This document shows positions 9,260-18,042 of a stretch of DNA of 32,579 bases, in pieces. The notes under the pieces were generated by a model, which had not been told where the DNA came from, did not search any database, and saw only the letters and a list, made by a program, of their open reading frames with translations. This DNA comes from an uncultured Methylobacillus sp. (lineage in GTDB: Bacteria > Pseudomonadota > Gammaproteobacteria > Burkholderiales > Methylophilaceae). Made by a program: the position numbers and the translations under genes. Numbering within the stretch: the first letter of the stretch is position 1; every line of letters begins with the position of its first letter. The stretch covers positions 1 to 32,579 of the forward strand of contig CAMLDQ010000019.1 of the NCBI GenBank assembly GCA_946478965.1, in the 5' to 3' direction.

Positions 9260-10588
9260 ATGAGCCAAATGACCCCACATGAAATCGTCCACGAACTCGA
9301 CAAGCACGTCGTCGGACAATCCGCCGCCAAACGCGCCGTCGCCATCGCACTGCGCAATCGCTGGCGCCGCAGCCAGGTCGACAATCCGATGCGGCAGGAA
9401 ATCAAGCCGAAAAACATCCTGATGATCGGTCCGACCGGCGTCGGCAAAACCGAAATCGCACGCCGCCTGGCGCGACTCGCCAATGCGCCGTTCATCAAGG
9501 TGGAGGCCACCAAGTTCACCGAGGTAGGCTATGTCGGCAAGGATGTCGACTCCATCATCCGCGACCTTGCCGAGATGGCCGTCAAGCAACTGCGCGAGCA
9601 GGACATGGAAAAGGTGAAGGTCCGCGCCCAGGACGCCGCGGAAGACCGCATCCTGGATATATTGCTGCCACCGGCACGCCGCTACGGCGACGAGGCAGCG
9701 CATACCGACGATTCCGAAACTCGACAGAAATTCCGCAAGATGCTGCGCGAAGGCGAGCTGGACGAGAAAGATATCGATATCGAGCTGGCAACCTCGACCG
9801 CACACATGGAAATCTTTGCGCCACCCGGCATGGAAGAGCTCACCAGCCAGATCCAGAACGCCTTCCAGGGGCTGGCCGGCAGCCGCCACAAAACCCGCAA
9901 GCTCAAGATTGGCAAAGCGCTCCAACTGCTGACCGAAGAGGAAGCCGCCAAGCTCATCAACGACGACGACATCAAACTGCGCGCCGTACAGAGCGTGGAG
10001 CAGAACGGCATCGTATTCATCGACGAACTCGACAAGATCACCAGCCGTTCCGAGACGAGCGGTGCCGACGTTTCCCGCCACGGCGTGCAGCGCGACCTGC
10101 TACCGCTGATCGAGGGCACTACCGTCACCACCAAGTACGGCATGATCAAGACCGATCACATCCTGTTCATCGCCAGCGGCGCCTTCCATCTGGCCAAGCC
10201 CTCCGACCTGATCCCCGAATTGCAGGGGCGCCTGCCCATCCGCGTCGAACTCGACTCGCTGTCGGTAGAAGATTTCGAACAAATCCTGACGGGAACCGAT
10301 GCCTGCCTCACGCGCCAATACAAGGCACTACTGGATACGGAAGGTATTAGCCTGGAGTTCAAATCCGATGCGGTGCGCCGCATCGCGGAGATCGCCTGGC
10401 AGGTCAACGAACGCACCGAGAATATTGGCGCTCGCCGGTTGCATACCGTCATGGAGAAACTTCTGGAAGAACTTTCTTTCGAGGCCGATAGACAGCACAA
10501 CACCACCTTCGCCGTGGATGCTGCCTACGTGAATGACCGCCTGCAAGCATTGGCGCAGGATGAAGACCTGTCGCGCTACGTGCTTTAA
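9260..10588 (+). CDS. hslU: HslU ATPase, unfoldase subunit of HslVU
   Basis: AAA+ Clp/HSP100-type unfoldase that recognises substrates and feeds them to HslV. The 442 aa match the family. Walker A is GPTGVGKT at 57-64 and Walker B is [10 protein letters not shown] at about 250-259. The intermediate domain lies between them ([18 protein letters not shown] region). The sensor-2 region includes [14 protein letters not shown], and the C-terminal tail EDLSRYVL is the segment that docks into HslV. Two ATGs (9260 and 9269) are possible; the first matches E. coli MSEMTPREI. It is co-transcribed with hslV, probably from the sigma-32-like promoter. Confidence 0.97.
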   Translation: MSQMTPHEIVHELDKHVVGQSAAKRAVAIALRNRWRRSQVDNPMRQEIKPKNILMIGPTGVGKTEIARRLARLANAPFIKVEATKFTEVGYVGKDVDSIIRDLAEMAVKQLREQDMEKVKVRAQDAAEDRILDILLPPARRYGDEAAHTDDSETRQKFRKMLREGELDEKDIDIELATSTAHMEIFAPPGMEELTSQIQNAFQGLAGSRHKTRKLKIGKALQLLTEEEAAKLINDDDIKLRAVQSVEQNGIVFIDELDKITSRSETSGADVSRHGVQRDLLPLIEGTTVTTKYGMIKTDHILFIASGAFHLAKPSDLIPELQGRLPIRVELDSLSVEDFEQILTGTDACLTRQYKALLDTEGISLEFKSDAVRRIAEIAWQVNERTENIGARRLHTVMEKLLEELSFEADRQHNTTFAVDAAYVNDRLQALAQDEDLSRYVL

Positions 10589-10599
10589 TTAAGATAAAG

Positions 10600-10629
10600 T
10601 TATCCTTATTTTAAAAACCCTGCTATACT
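10600..10629 (+). promoter_or_regulatory. Extended -10 promoter for the intergenic small RNA
   Basis: TGCTATACT (10621-10629) is an extended -10 element. A weak TTATCC (10600-10605) lies 18 bases upstream as a possible -35. The predicted transcription start is near 10636-10637, where a hairpin begins. Confidence 0.45.
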
Positions 10630-10636
10630 TCCTTTC

Positions 10637-10700
10637 GTGACCCATTGGTTCACACAGTAAAGTATCTCCTCCCTGAGCGGCCGAAAGGCCGCTTTTTTTA
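10637..10700 (+). ncRNA. Candidate small RNA with anti-Shine-Dalgarno motif
   Basis: Between hslU and hsp20 lies a compact unit of about 64 nt. It has a 5' hairpin (GTGACC at 10637-10642 pairing with GGTTCAC at 10647-10653, one bulge), an unpaired pyrimidine-rich stretch containing TATCTCCTCCC (10663-10673), and a perfect terminator. Its own extended -10 element precedes it. This is the usual architecture of an enterobacterial-type Hfq-dependent small RNA, and CTCCTCC could pair with ribosome binding sites. I do not recognise a named family. The alternative is simply the 3' untranslated region of hslU. Confidence 0.5.
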
Positions 10701-10705
10701 TTTTT
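10675..10705 (+). terminator. Rho-independent terminator before hsp20
   Basis: GCGGCC (10677-10682), a GAAA tetraloop and GGCCGC (10687-10692) form a perfect stem followed by TTTTTTT. It ends hslVU transcription and/or the candidate small RNA. Confidence 0.92.
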
Positions 10706-10717
10706 ATCTATTCTCCA

Positions 10718-10745
10718 CTTGAAATTCTAATAACGAACCATATTT
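10718..10745 (+). promoter_or_regulatory. Sigma-32-like promoter of hsp20
   Basis: CTTGAAA (10718-10724) matches the heat-shock -35 exactly, and AACCATATT (10736-10744) is a partial match to CCCCATNT at acceptable spacing. It lies about 55 bases before the hsp20 start and after the previous terminator, so it is the best candidate promoter for this gene. Confidence 0.5.
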
Positions 10746-10798
10746 TCTGATTAACAGACGTTAACACCTTGATTTTAATTATGCGAAAGGAGAATAAA

Positions 10799-11242
10799 AT
10801 GGCCAATGTTACCCGTTTCGACCCCTTCCAGATCATCGACCCGTTCGGCAGCGCAGATCCGTTCGATGACGTATTCAAGGGGTTTTTCCGCCCGGTTCGT
10901 CCGGAAAACCAGCAACCCGTTCAGATCCGGATGGATGTAAAGGAAAACGAGCTAGGTTATGCCGTGCATGCCGAAATCCCCGGGGCGAAGAAAGAGGATA
11001 TTCATGTCACCATCGACGGCAATCAGGTGTCGATCAGTGCGGAAGTAAAACAGGAAAAGGAAGTGAAGGAAGGCGAGAAAGTCCTGCGCTCCGAACGCTA
11101 TTACGGCAAGGTCGCCCGCAGCTTCACACTAGGCAGCGACGTCGACGAAACTGCGGCGCAAGCCAAATACGACAACGGCGTGCTGGAGCTGACGCTGCCG
11201 AAAAAGGCTGCTGCTTCCGCCAAGAAGCTGACCATTAACTGA
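10799..11242 (+). CDS. Small heat-shock protein, Hsp20/alpha-crystallin family
   Basis: ATP-independent holdase chaperone that binds unfolding proteins in the cytosol. The 147 aa consist of a short N-terminal arm rich in Asp-Pro-Phe motifs (FDPF, DPFG, DPFDD; residues 7-27), an alpha-crystallin domain at about 41-137 with the signature YDNGVLELTLPKK, and a short C-terminal tail (KKLTIN). The ATG at 10799 has AAAGGAG upstream and is preferred over an in-frame ATG at 10769. It has a sigma-32-like promoter and its own terminator, so it is probably monocistronic. Confidence 0.93.
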   Translation: MANVTRFDPFQIIDPFGSADPFDDVFKGFFRPVRPENQQPVQIRMDVKENELGYAVHAEIPGAKKEDIHVTIDGNQVSISAEVKQEKEVKEGEKVLRSERYYGKVARSFTLGSDVDETAAQAKYDNGVLELTLPKKAAASAKKLTIN

Positions 11243-11257
11243 CGGATTACCCGAACA

Positions 11258-11294
11258 TCTCCTCCAGGCGGCTGCAAAGCCGCCATTTTTTTAT
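11258..11294 (+). terminator. Terminator of hsp20 preceded by the ATCTCCTCC motif
   Basis: GGCGGCT (11267-11273), GCAA loop, AGCCGCC (11278-11284), then A and a T-run. The nine bases ATCTCCTCC just 5' of the stem (11257-11265) are identical to those 5' of the small-RNA terminator 600 bases upstream. Confidence 0.9.
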
Positions 11295-11325
11295 CTTACC
11301 AAAGAGGAATGATCGACCACAGGCG

Positions 11326-12525
11326 CTAGTCGATGATTTCCAGCCAGTGACACACTGGCAACCCGGCATGGTCAGCCAAGTGCACAATACAACCGATATT
11401 CGCCGAGACGATCACTTCCGGGCTTGCTGCATTCAGCGCCCGCAGCTTGTCTTGCCGCAGTTGCTCGGACATTTCCGGTTGCAGCAGCGCATACGTGCCG
11501 GCAGCCCCACAGCAGAGATGCGCATCGGCAACCGGAACCAACTCATGTCCCAAGCGGCGCAGGATATCCTCCACCAGGCCAGGTAGTTTTTGCCCATGCT
11601 GCAGCGTACAAGGGGGATGGTAGGCCACACGCCGTTTTCTGCCCGCCAGACAACTAAGATCCTCCGCCTGCAGGATTTCGCCGATATCTTTCGTCAGTGC
11701 GGAAATGCGTGCGGCCTTCTCTGCATATGCGGAATCGCCCTGCAAATAATATCCGTAGTCCTTGAGCTGGACACCGCATCCGCTCGCGGTCGCAACGATA
11801 GCCTCTGCGCCCGCTTCGACCTGCGGCCACCAAGCGTCGATATTGCGCCGCATGAAGTCCCGCGCCTCTTCCGGCGCCACCAGATGCTGGCTGATCGCGC
11901 CGCAACAGCCGGCGCCTCGACTGCGGATCAGGCTGATGCCAAGCCTGTCCAGCACGCGCGCGGCGCCGGCGTTGATATTGGGTGCCAGCGCCGGCTGCAC
12001 ACAGCCATCCAGCACTAACATGCGCCTGGCGTGGCGCGCCGGCGGCCATGTTACCGCCGCCTGACGCCCTGGAATCTTGCCTGCCACGCTGGCAGGCAGT
12101 AATGGTTTCAACACGCGGCCCACACGCAGCAATCCTTTGAACAAGGCGGGGCGCGGCAGCGTTTTGCGCAGCATGTAGCGCACCACGCGCTGCGGCCATG
12201 AGCGCTGAATTTTCTGCTCGGCCACCTCGCGGCCGATATCCAGCAGACGCCCGTATTCCACGCCGGAAGGACAGGTGGTTTCGCAATTGCGACAGGTCAG
12301 GCAGCGATCCAGATGCAGCAGCGTGCCGCCCCCGGCATCGTCGCCTTCGAGCATCTGCTTGATCAGATAGATGCGTCCGCGCGGACCGTCCAGCTCGTCG
12401 CCGCGCAACTGGTAAGTCGGGCAAGTCGCGTTGCAGAAGCCGCAATGCACACACTTGCGCAGCACGGCATCGGCCTCGCGGCCCTGCGGGGTTGCCAGGA
12501 ATTCGGGTGCCAGTCGGGTTTGCAT
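11326..12525 (-). CDS. glcF: Glycolate oxidase iron-sulfur subunit GlcF
   Basis: Electron-transfer subunit of membrane-linked glycolate dehydrogenase. Two ferredoxin-type 4Fe-4S motifs are visible: CVHCGFCNATCP (C25, C28, C31, C35) and CLTCRNCETTCP (C75, C78, C81, C85). Two CCG domains follow, with GCCGAISQHL and CCGAAGTYALL. The 399 aa agree with GlcF. Its ATG lies 2 bases after the glcE stop codon, so the two are translationally coupled. It is the last gene of a glycerate kinase-glcD-glcE-glcF operon and converges on hsp20. Confidence 0.95.
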   Translation of the reverse strand: MQTRLAPEFLATPQGREADAVLRKCVHCGFCNATCPTYQLRGDELDGPRGRIYLIKQMLEGDDAGGGTLLHLDRCLTCRNCETTCPSGVEYGRLLDIGREVAEQKIQRSWPQRVVRYMLRKTLPRPALFKGLLRVGRVLKPLLPASVAGKIPGRQAAVTWPPARHARRMLVLDGCVQPALAPNINAGAARVLDRLGISLIRSRGAGCCGAISQHLVAPEEARDFMRRNIDAWWPQVEAGAEAIVATASGCGVQLKDYGYYLQGDSAYAEKAARISALTKDIGEILQAEDLSCLAGRKRRVAYHPPCTLQHGQKLPGLVEDILRRLGHELVPVADAHLCCGAAGTYALLQPEMSEQLRQDKLRALNAASPEVIVSANIGCIVHLADHAGLPVCHWLEIID

Positions 12526-12527
12526 AT

Positions 12528-13580
12528 TTACATCCGACCCGTATCAAAAACCCCGCTGGGGTCGAATGCCGCGCGTATGCGCTGGTGCAACTCAGCCATC
12601 GGGACCGATAGCGGGGTAAACGCCTCGGTGATCGGCAGGTGGCTGCGAAACAAGGTCGCATGACCGCCCGCACGTCTGGCCAGGTCGCGCATGGTAGCCG
12701 CCGGCAGCGCGCTTTCGTACCAGCGCACGCTTCCGCCCCACTCGATCACAGGCTGGCCGGGATCGGTGAAGACGCGGCTGGTCGAAGGCACGGAAACGCG
12801 CCAGAGCGGGCGCAACGCGAAATCCGGCATGGTTTGCTCGCGCACCGACAGCCAGAATGCGGCGCTATCGGGAATTCTTTCGCCACCGATTTTCTGCATC
12901 GCCGCATATACGGCGCTGTCGGTGCCGGAAAAACGGGCATACAGGCATCCGGCGCGCCAGAGTGTGGCCGAGAGCGGCAAAGGCGATGCCGCCCAGCGAT
13001 TCATGGTCTCCACGGCCATATCGGCAGGCATTTCCAGCATCAGGGTGCTCTCGCTTTCCGGGCAGGGCAGCACCTTGAGCGAGACCTCCAGCAGCAGCCC
13101 CAGCGTTCCCAGAGAACCGGCCATCAGGCGCGACACGTCATAGCCGGCCACATTCTTGATCACCTGCCCGCCGAACCGCAGCACCTGGGCCCGCCCATCC
13201 ATCATCTTGACGCCCAGTACCGCGTCGCGCACGGCGCCCGCGTAGGCACGGCGCGGGCCGGACAATCCGGATGCGATGCATCCGCCAACTGTAGCCCCGG
13301 GGCCGAAATACGGCGGCTCGAACGCCAGCATCTGGTTGTTTTTCGCGAGCTGGGCTTCGACCGCCGCCAACTGCGTACCGGCCCGCACGGTCAGCGTCAG
13401 CTCACGCGGCTGGTAGTCGACAATGCCGCTGTAACCAGAAACTTCCAGCGTTTCCGCCTGCACTGCATTGCCGTAGAAATCCTTGCTGCCGCTGCCGCGA
13501 ATCGACAGCCGCCGCCCCGTGGCCGCGGCCTGTCGAACATGATCGGCGCATTCCTGCAGCCATTGCTCGTGGATATTCAT
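12528..13580 (-). CDS. glcE: Glycolate oxidase FAD-binding subunit GlcE
   Basis: One of the two flavoprotein-like subunits of GlcDEF, which oxidises glycolate to glyoxylate. The 350 aa carry a PCMH-type FAD-binding fold: RLSIRGSGSKDF, GYSGIVDYQPRELTLTVRAG, FGPGATVGGCIASG and AYAGAVRDAVLG. The start at 13580 (MNIHEQW) is chosen because it shares its A with the glcD stop (TGATG). A longer frame to 13649 would only run into glcD. It lies between glcD and glcF in the operon. Confidence 0.94.
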   Translation of the reverse strand: MNIHEQWLQECADHVRQAAATGRRLSIRGSGSKDFYGNAVQAETLEVSGYSGIVDYQPRELTLTVRAGTQLAAVEAQLAKNNQMLAFEPPYFGPGATVGGCIASGLSGPRRAYAGAVRDAVLGVKMMDGRAQVLRFGGQVIKNVAGYDVSRLMAGSLGTLGLLLEVSLKVLPCPESESTLMLEMPADMAVETMNRWAASPLPLSATLWRAGCLYARFSGTDSAVYAAMQKIGGERIPDSAAFWLSVREQTMPDFALRPLWRVSVPSTSRVFTDPGQPVIEWGGSVRWYESALPAATMRDLARRAGGHATLFRSHLPITEAFTPLSVPMAELHQRIRAAFDPSGVFDTGRM

Positions 13581-15040
13581 CAAAATCTCGGCAAATCGGA
13601 ATGCGGAAGTGCGCCGTGATGGACATGCATCGCCCCCAGTTCCGCACAACGGTGCAGCGTCGGCACGGCCTTGCCGGGATTGAGCAGGCGAGCCGGGTCA
13701 AAGGCATCCTTCAGCGCATGGAATAGCGCAAGCTCCGCTTCGCCGAACTGCACGCACATCTGATTGAGTTTTTCGACCCCCACACCGTGTTCGCCGGTAA
13801 TAGTACCGCCCACGGCGATACAGGTTTCCAGTATGCGCCCTCCCATTTCCTCGGTTTTCTCCAGTTCACCCGGCCGGCTCGCATCGTACAGGATGAGGGG
13901 ATGCAGATTACCGTCGCCGGCATGGAAGACGTTGGCGACCGGCAATCCATATTCCTGCGAAAGCTTGCCAATCTGCACCAGCACCTCCGGCAACCGCCCA
14001 CGCGGAATGGTACCGTCCATGCAGTAGTAATCGGGCGAAATCCGGCCGATGGCGGGAAACGCGGCCTTGCGCCCGGCCCACAGCCGTGCGCGCTCCTCAT
14101 CGTCCAGTGCAGTGCGGATTTCCGTCGCACCGCAGGACTTCGCGACTTCATAGACGATGCGAATGCCATCGGATACCTCTTCGTTGACGCCGTCCACCTC
14201 CACCAGCAGCAACGCCTCCGCCCCTACCGGATAACCAGCATGGACATAATCCTCCGCCGCCTGGATGGCAAGCCGGTCCATCATTTCCAGACCGGCCGGC
14301 AAAATGCCCGCGGCAATGATTCGTCCGACGGCGACGCCGGCACGCTCGACGCTGTCGAATGCCGCCAACAACACTTGCGCCCGCTCCGGCTTGGGCAGCA
14401 GGCGTACCGTAATCTCGACGATCACCGCCAGCATGCCTTCAGAGCCTGTCATCAGCGCCAACAGGTCGTACCCGGGCGCATCCAGCGCCTGACTGCCCAG
14501 CGTCAGGATATCGCCCTCGATCGTGATCGCGCGCACTTCCAGGATGTTGTGCACCGTGAGGCCATATTTGAGGCAATGCAGCCCACCGGAATTTTCGGCG
14601 ACGTTGCCGCCGATGCTACAGGCGATTTGCGAGGACGGGTCCGGGGCGTAGTACAAGCCATAGGGTGCGACAGCTTGTGAAATGGCCAGGTTGCGCACGC
14701 CTGGCTGGACACGGGCACTACGGGCCAATGGATCTATGGCGAGTATGCGATTGAGTCGCGCCAGCGACAGCAGCAAGGCGTGATCGATCGGCAGCGCTCC
14801 GCCGGAAAGCCCTGTGCCATGGCCACGCGCGACTACCGGCACCTGATGCCGGCGGCACAGATCGAGTACCGCGGCGATTTCCGCTTCCGTACGCGGCAAA
14901 GCCACGGCCGGCGGACGGCGTCGGTAAGCGGAAAGCGCATCGCACTCGTACGGGGCGAGATCCTCGGGCGCGGTCAGCAGGCCGTCATGCGGCAGCAGGG
15001 GGCGTAATTGTTCTAGAAAGTCCGCAGGCAGGGCAGACAT
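13580..15040 (-). CDS. glcD: Glycolate oxidase subunit GlcD
   Basis: FAD-dependent catalytic subunit of glycolate dehydrogenase, related to D-lactate dehydrogenases. The 486 aa have an N-terminal FAD_binding_4 domain (VPVVARGHGTGLSGGA, DPSSQIACSIGGNVAENSGG, LALMTGSEGMLAVI) and a C-terminal FAD-oxidase domain with NVFHAGDGNLHP and GGTITGEHGVGVEK. The ATG at 15040 has AGGA about 9 bases upstream and lies 16 bases after the glycerate kinase stop. Together with glcE, glcF and the kinase it would channel glycolate, made from 2-phosphoglycolate in RuBisCO-bearing cells, back to central metabolism. Confidence 0.96.
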   Translation of the reverse strand: MSALPADFLEQLRPLLPHDGLLTAPEDLAPYECDALSAYRRRPPAVALPRTEAEIAAVLDLCRRHQVPVVARGHGTGLSGGALPIDHALLLSLARLNRILAIDPLARSARVQPGVRNLAISQAVAPYGLYYAPDPSSQIACSIGGNVAENSGGLHCLKYGLTVHNILEVRAITIEGDILTLGSQALDAPGYDLLALMTGSEGMLAVIVEITVRLLPKPERAQVLLAAFDSVERAGVAVGRIIAAGILPAGLEMMDRLAIQAAEDYVHAGYPVGAEALLLVEVDGVNEEVSDGIRIVYEVAKSCGATEIRTALDDEERARLWAGRKAAFPAIGRISPDYYCMDGTIPRGRLPEVLVQIGKLSQEYGLPVANVFHAGDGNLHPLILYDASRPGELEKTEEMGGRILETCIAVGGTITGEHGVGVEKLNQMCVQFGEAELALFHALKDAFDPARLLNPGKAVPTLHRCAELGAMHVHHGALPHSDLPRF

Positions 15041-15056
15041 AATTTTTATCCTGCGC

Positions 15057-16322
15057 TCAACAGGCAGCCTGGGGCATTACCAGAATCGCGCGAAAATCAT
15101 TCACATTGGTCAGCGTCGGGCCGGTCACCACCGCATCGCCCAGGGCCGAGAAAAATCCATGCCCGTCATTATCATCCAAACTGGCCTGGGCTTGAACTCC
15201 AATTTCCCGCGCACGTGCGAGCGTGTCGGGATACAACAGCGCCCCGGCGATTTCTTCCATGCCATCCACCCCATCGGTATCGCCGGACAGCGCGTAGATG
15301 CGGGGATGGCCGTTCAAAGCCAGCCCCAGCGCCAGCAGAAACTCGACATTGCGCCCGCCGCGCCCATGGCCGCGCACGGTAACCGTGGTTTCACCGCCGG
15401 ACAGCAGCACGCACGGGAGCGCGTTTTCGTTTGCGATACGCAAAGCCGCCCGCCCCATTTCCGCACCGACGATACGTGCCTCGCCTTCGACCGAGTCACC
15501 GAGGATCAAGGGCTGCACACCATGCTGTCGCGCGACCTCGGCCGCCGCCTTCAGGGCGGAACCTGGCGTTGCAATCAGATGGAATGCATGCGTCGGCAGC
15601 CGCGTATCGTCCGGCTTCACCGACTCCCCGCGTCCACTTTCCAGAAGATGGCGCACCGCAACTGGCACGTCAATCCGGTAGCGGGCGAGCACGGCCAAGG
15701 CATCCGCACAGGTCGTACCATCCGCCACAGTGGGGCCGGATGCAATATCGGCGGGACAGTCTCCTGGCACATCGGATATGGCAAGAGTAATTACCTGCGC
15801 AGGCGCACACGCTGCAGCCAAACGCCCGCCCTTGATCGCGGACAAGTGGCGCCGTACGCAGTTTATCTCGCTTATGGAGGCACCCGACCGCAGCAGGCTT
15901 GCGCTGATAGCGCGCTTGTCCTGCAGCGCAATGCCCTCCAGCGGCAAGGGCAGTAACGAGGAACCGCCGCCGGAAAAGAGGCCGATGACCAGATCGTTCC
16001 GGGTCAGTCCGGAAGCCGCATCCAGCATGCGGAATGCAGCCGTCATACCGGCGGCATCCGGCACCGGGTGCCCCGCCTCGACGATTTCGATCTGCCGGCA
16101 AGGCACCGCATGCCCATAACGCGTCACGACGAGACCTTCCAGACGATCGGGCCAATGCTGCTCCAGCACCTGTGCCATCGCAGCGGAGGCCTTGCCCGCC
16201 CCCAGCACTAGCGTTCGACCTCCGGGCGCTGGCGGGATAAAAGGCGGCAGGCACCGCTTCGCCTGTGCCGATGCAATGGCGGCATCGAACATCGCACGCA
16301 ACAGTTTTTCCGGGGCCAGCAT
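15057..16322 (-). CDS. Glycerate 2-kinase (MOFRL family)
   Basis: Phosphorylates D-glycerate to 2-phosphoglycerate; older annotations call the family hydroxypyruvate reductase (TtuD). The 421 aa show the N-terminal DUF4147-type segment (TLVLGAGKASAAMA, GLFSGGGSSLLPLP) and the C-terminal MOFRL domain with GRGGRNVEFLLALGLAL. The start at 16322 (MLAPEKLLRAMFDAA) fits homologues; a longer frame to 16373 (MFGRVV) lacks a good ribosome site. First gene of the glc operon and divergent from argB. The operon lacks a visible glyoxylate carboligase or tartronate semialdehyde reductase, which must lie elsewhere if the full glycerate route operates. Confidence 0.9.
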   Translation of the reverse strand: MLAPEKLLRAMFDAAIASAQAKRCLPPFIPPAPGGRTLVLGAGKASAAMAQVLEQHWPDRLEGLVVTRYGHAVPCRQIEIVEAGHPVPDAAGMTAAFRMLDAASGLTRNDLVIGLFSGGGSSLLPLPLEGIALQDKRAISASLLRSGASISEINCVRRHLSAIKGGRLAAACAPAQVITLAISDVPGDCPADIASGPTVADGTTCADALAVLARYRIDVPVAVRHLLESGRGESVKPDDTRLPTHAFHLIATPGSALKAAAEVARQHGVQPLILGDSVEGEARIVGAEMGRAALRIANENALPCVLLSGGETTVTVRGHGRGGRNVEFLLALGLALNGHPRIYALSGDTDGVDGMEEIAGALLYPDTLARAREIGVQAQASLDDNDGHGFFSALGDAVVTGPTLTNVNDFRAILVMPQAAC

Positions 16323-16360
16323 GGCGCTATTTTCCACAAGTTGCACTGAGATCGCCACTA

Positions 16361-16418
16361 CCCGGCCGAACATCCAAGGCCGGGGAAACTGGTCATTTCG
16401 CCGGGCTTTTCGTATAGA
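16361..16418 (+). promoter_or_regulatory. Glycerate kinase/argB divergent region: 7-bp dyad and argB promoter
   Basis: A perfect inverted repeat CCCGGCC (16361-16367) / GGCCGGG (16378-16384) with a 10-base spacer lies between the divergent genes. Right after it, TGGTCA (16390-16395), a 17-base spacer and TATAGA (16413-16418) form a plausible sigma-70 promoter for argB. The dyad sits just upstream of that -35 and about 40 bases before the kinase start, so a regulator of the glc operon could bind there. Confidence 0.45.
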
Positions 16419-16455
16419 ATCGCCTCATTCAGACCAGCTTCCGACAGGATAGTAA

Positions 16456-17340
<885 letters not shown>

Positions 17341-17380
17341 TGCGGATGGCGCCCCTTGCTCCTGATCTCGGCGGCGCCTT

Positions 17381-18034
17381 GTGACCGAAGCGCATCCCCA
17401 TGAGCAACGCCGTTGCTGGATTTTCGATCTCGACGACACGCTGCACAATGCCAGCGCGCATATTTTCCCGCACATCAACCGCAGCATGACGGAATACCTG
17501 ATGACGCACCTGGAAATGAGCGAAGAAGAGGCTTGCGCGTTGCGCCGCGAATACTGGCATAAATACGGCGCCACCTTGCACGGCCTGATGCGGCATCACG
17601 GCACCGACCCGCACCATTTCCTGCACCATACCCACCAGTTCCCCAATCTCGCCACGATGGTCTTGCAGGCACGCGGCTTGCGCAGCGTGATCCGACATCT
17701 GCACGGCCGCAAGGTGGTGTTTACCAACGCCCCCGGGGCCTATGCCGAACAGGTGCTGCAATTGTTGAACATCCGAGACCTGTTCGAGACCCTGTTCAGC
17801 ATCGAATCGACCCGCTTCCATCCCAAACCTGCCACCAGCGGCTTTCTACGCTTGCTCAAACTCTTGCGTACCAAGGCCGAGCGCTGCGTCATGGTGGAAG
17901 ACAGCCTGCCCGCGCTCAAAACCGCCAAACGGCTGGGCATGAAAACGATTTATATAAACCCCGCACCCAGGAGTCCGAGTTATGTCGATGTCCGCATCGC
18001 TTCGGTCCTGAGCCTTCCCCATATCCGACTCTGA
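17381..18034 (+). CDS. HAD-family pyrimidine 5'-nucleotidase
   Basis: Predicted to remove the 5' phosphate from nucleoside monophosphates. The haloacid-dehalogenase motifs are present: FDLDDTLHN (nucleophile D16, acid D18), VFTNAP, the conserved Lys in FHPKPATSGF, and MVEDSLPALKTAKRLG. The stretch MRHHGTDPHHFLHHTHQF is typical of the SDT1/YjjG-like pyrimidine nucleotidases of this lineage. The gene has a GTG start at 17381, the first start after an upstream in-frame stop, with a weak ribosome site, which suggests coupling to argB. 217 aa. Confidence 0.88.
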   Translation: MTEAHPHEQRRCWIFDLDDTLHNASAHIFPHINRSMTEYLMTHLEMSEEEACALRREYWHKYGATLHGLMRHHGTDPHHFLHHTHQFPNLATMVLQARGLRSVIRHLHGRKVVFTNAPGAYAEQVLQLLNIRDLFETLFSIESTRFHPKPATSGFLRLLKLLRTKAERCVMVEDSLPALKTAKRLGMKTIYINPAPRSPSYVDVRIASVLSLPHIRL

Positions 18035-18042
18035 GGTCCCCC

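Noticed and set aside
11654..12673. 339-codon frame overlapping glcF and glcE on the same strand
   Set aside because: Frame-shifted shadow of glcF, Arg/Ala/Gly-rich, while the glcF frame has intact iron-sulfur motifs.
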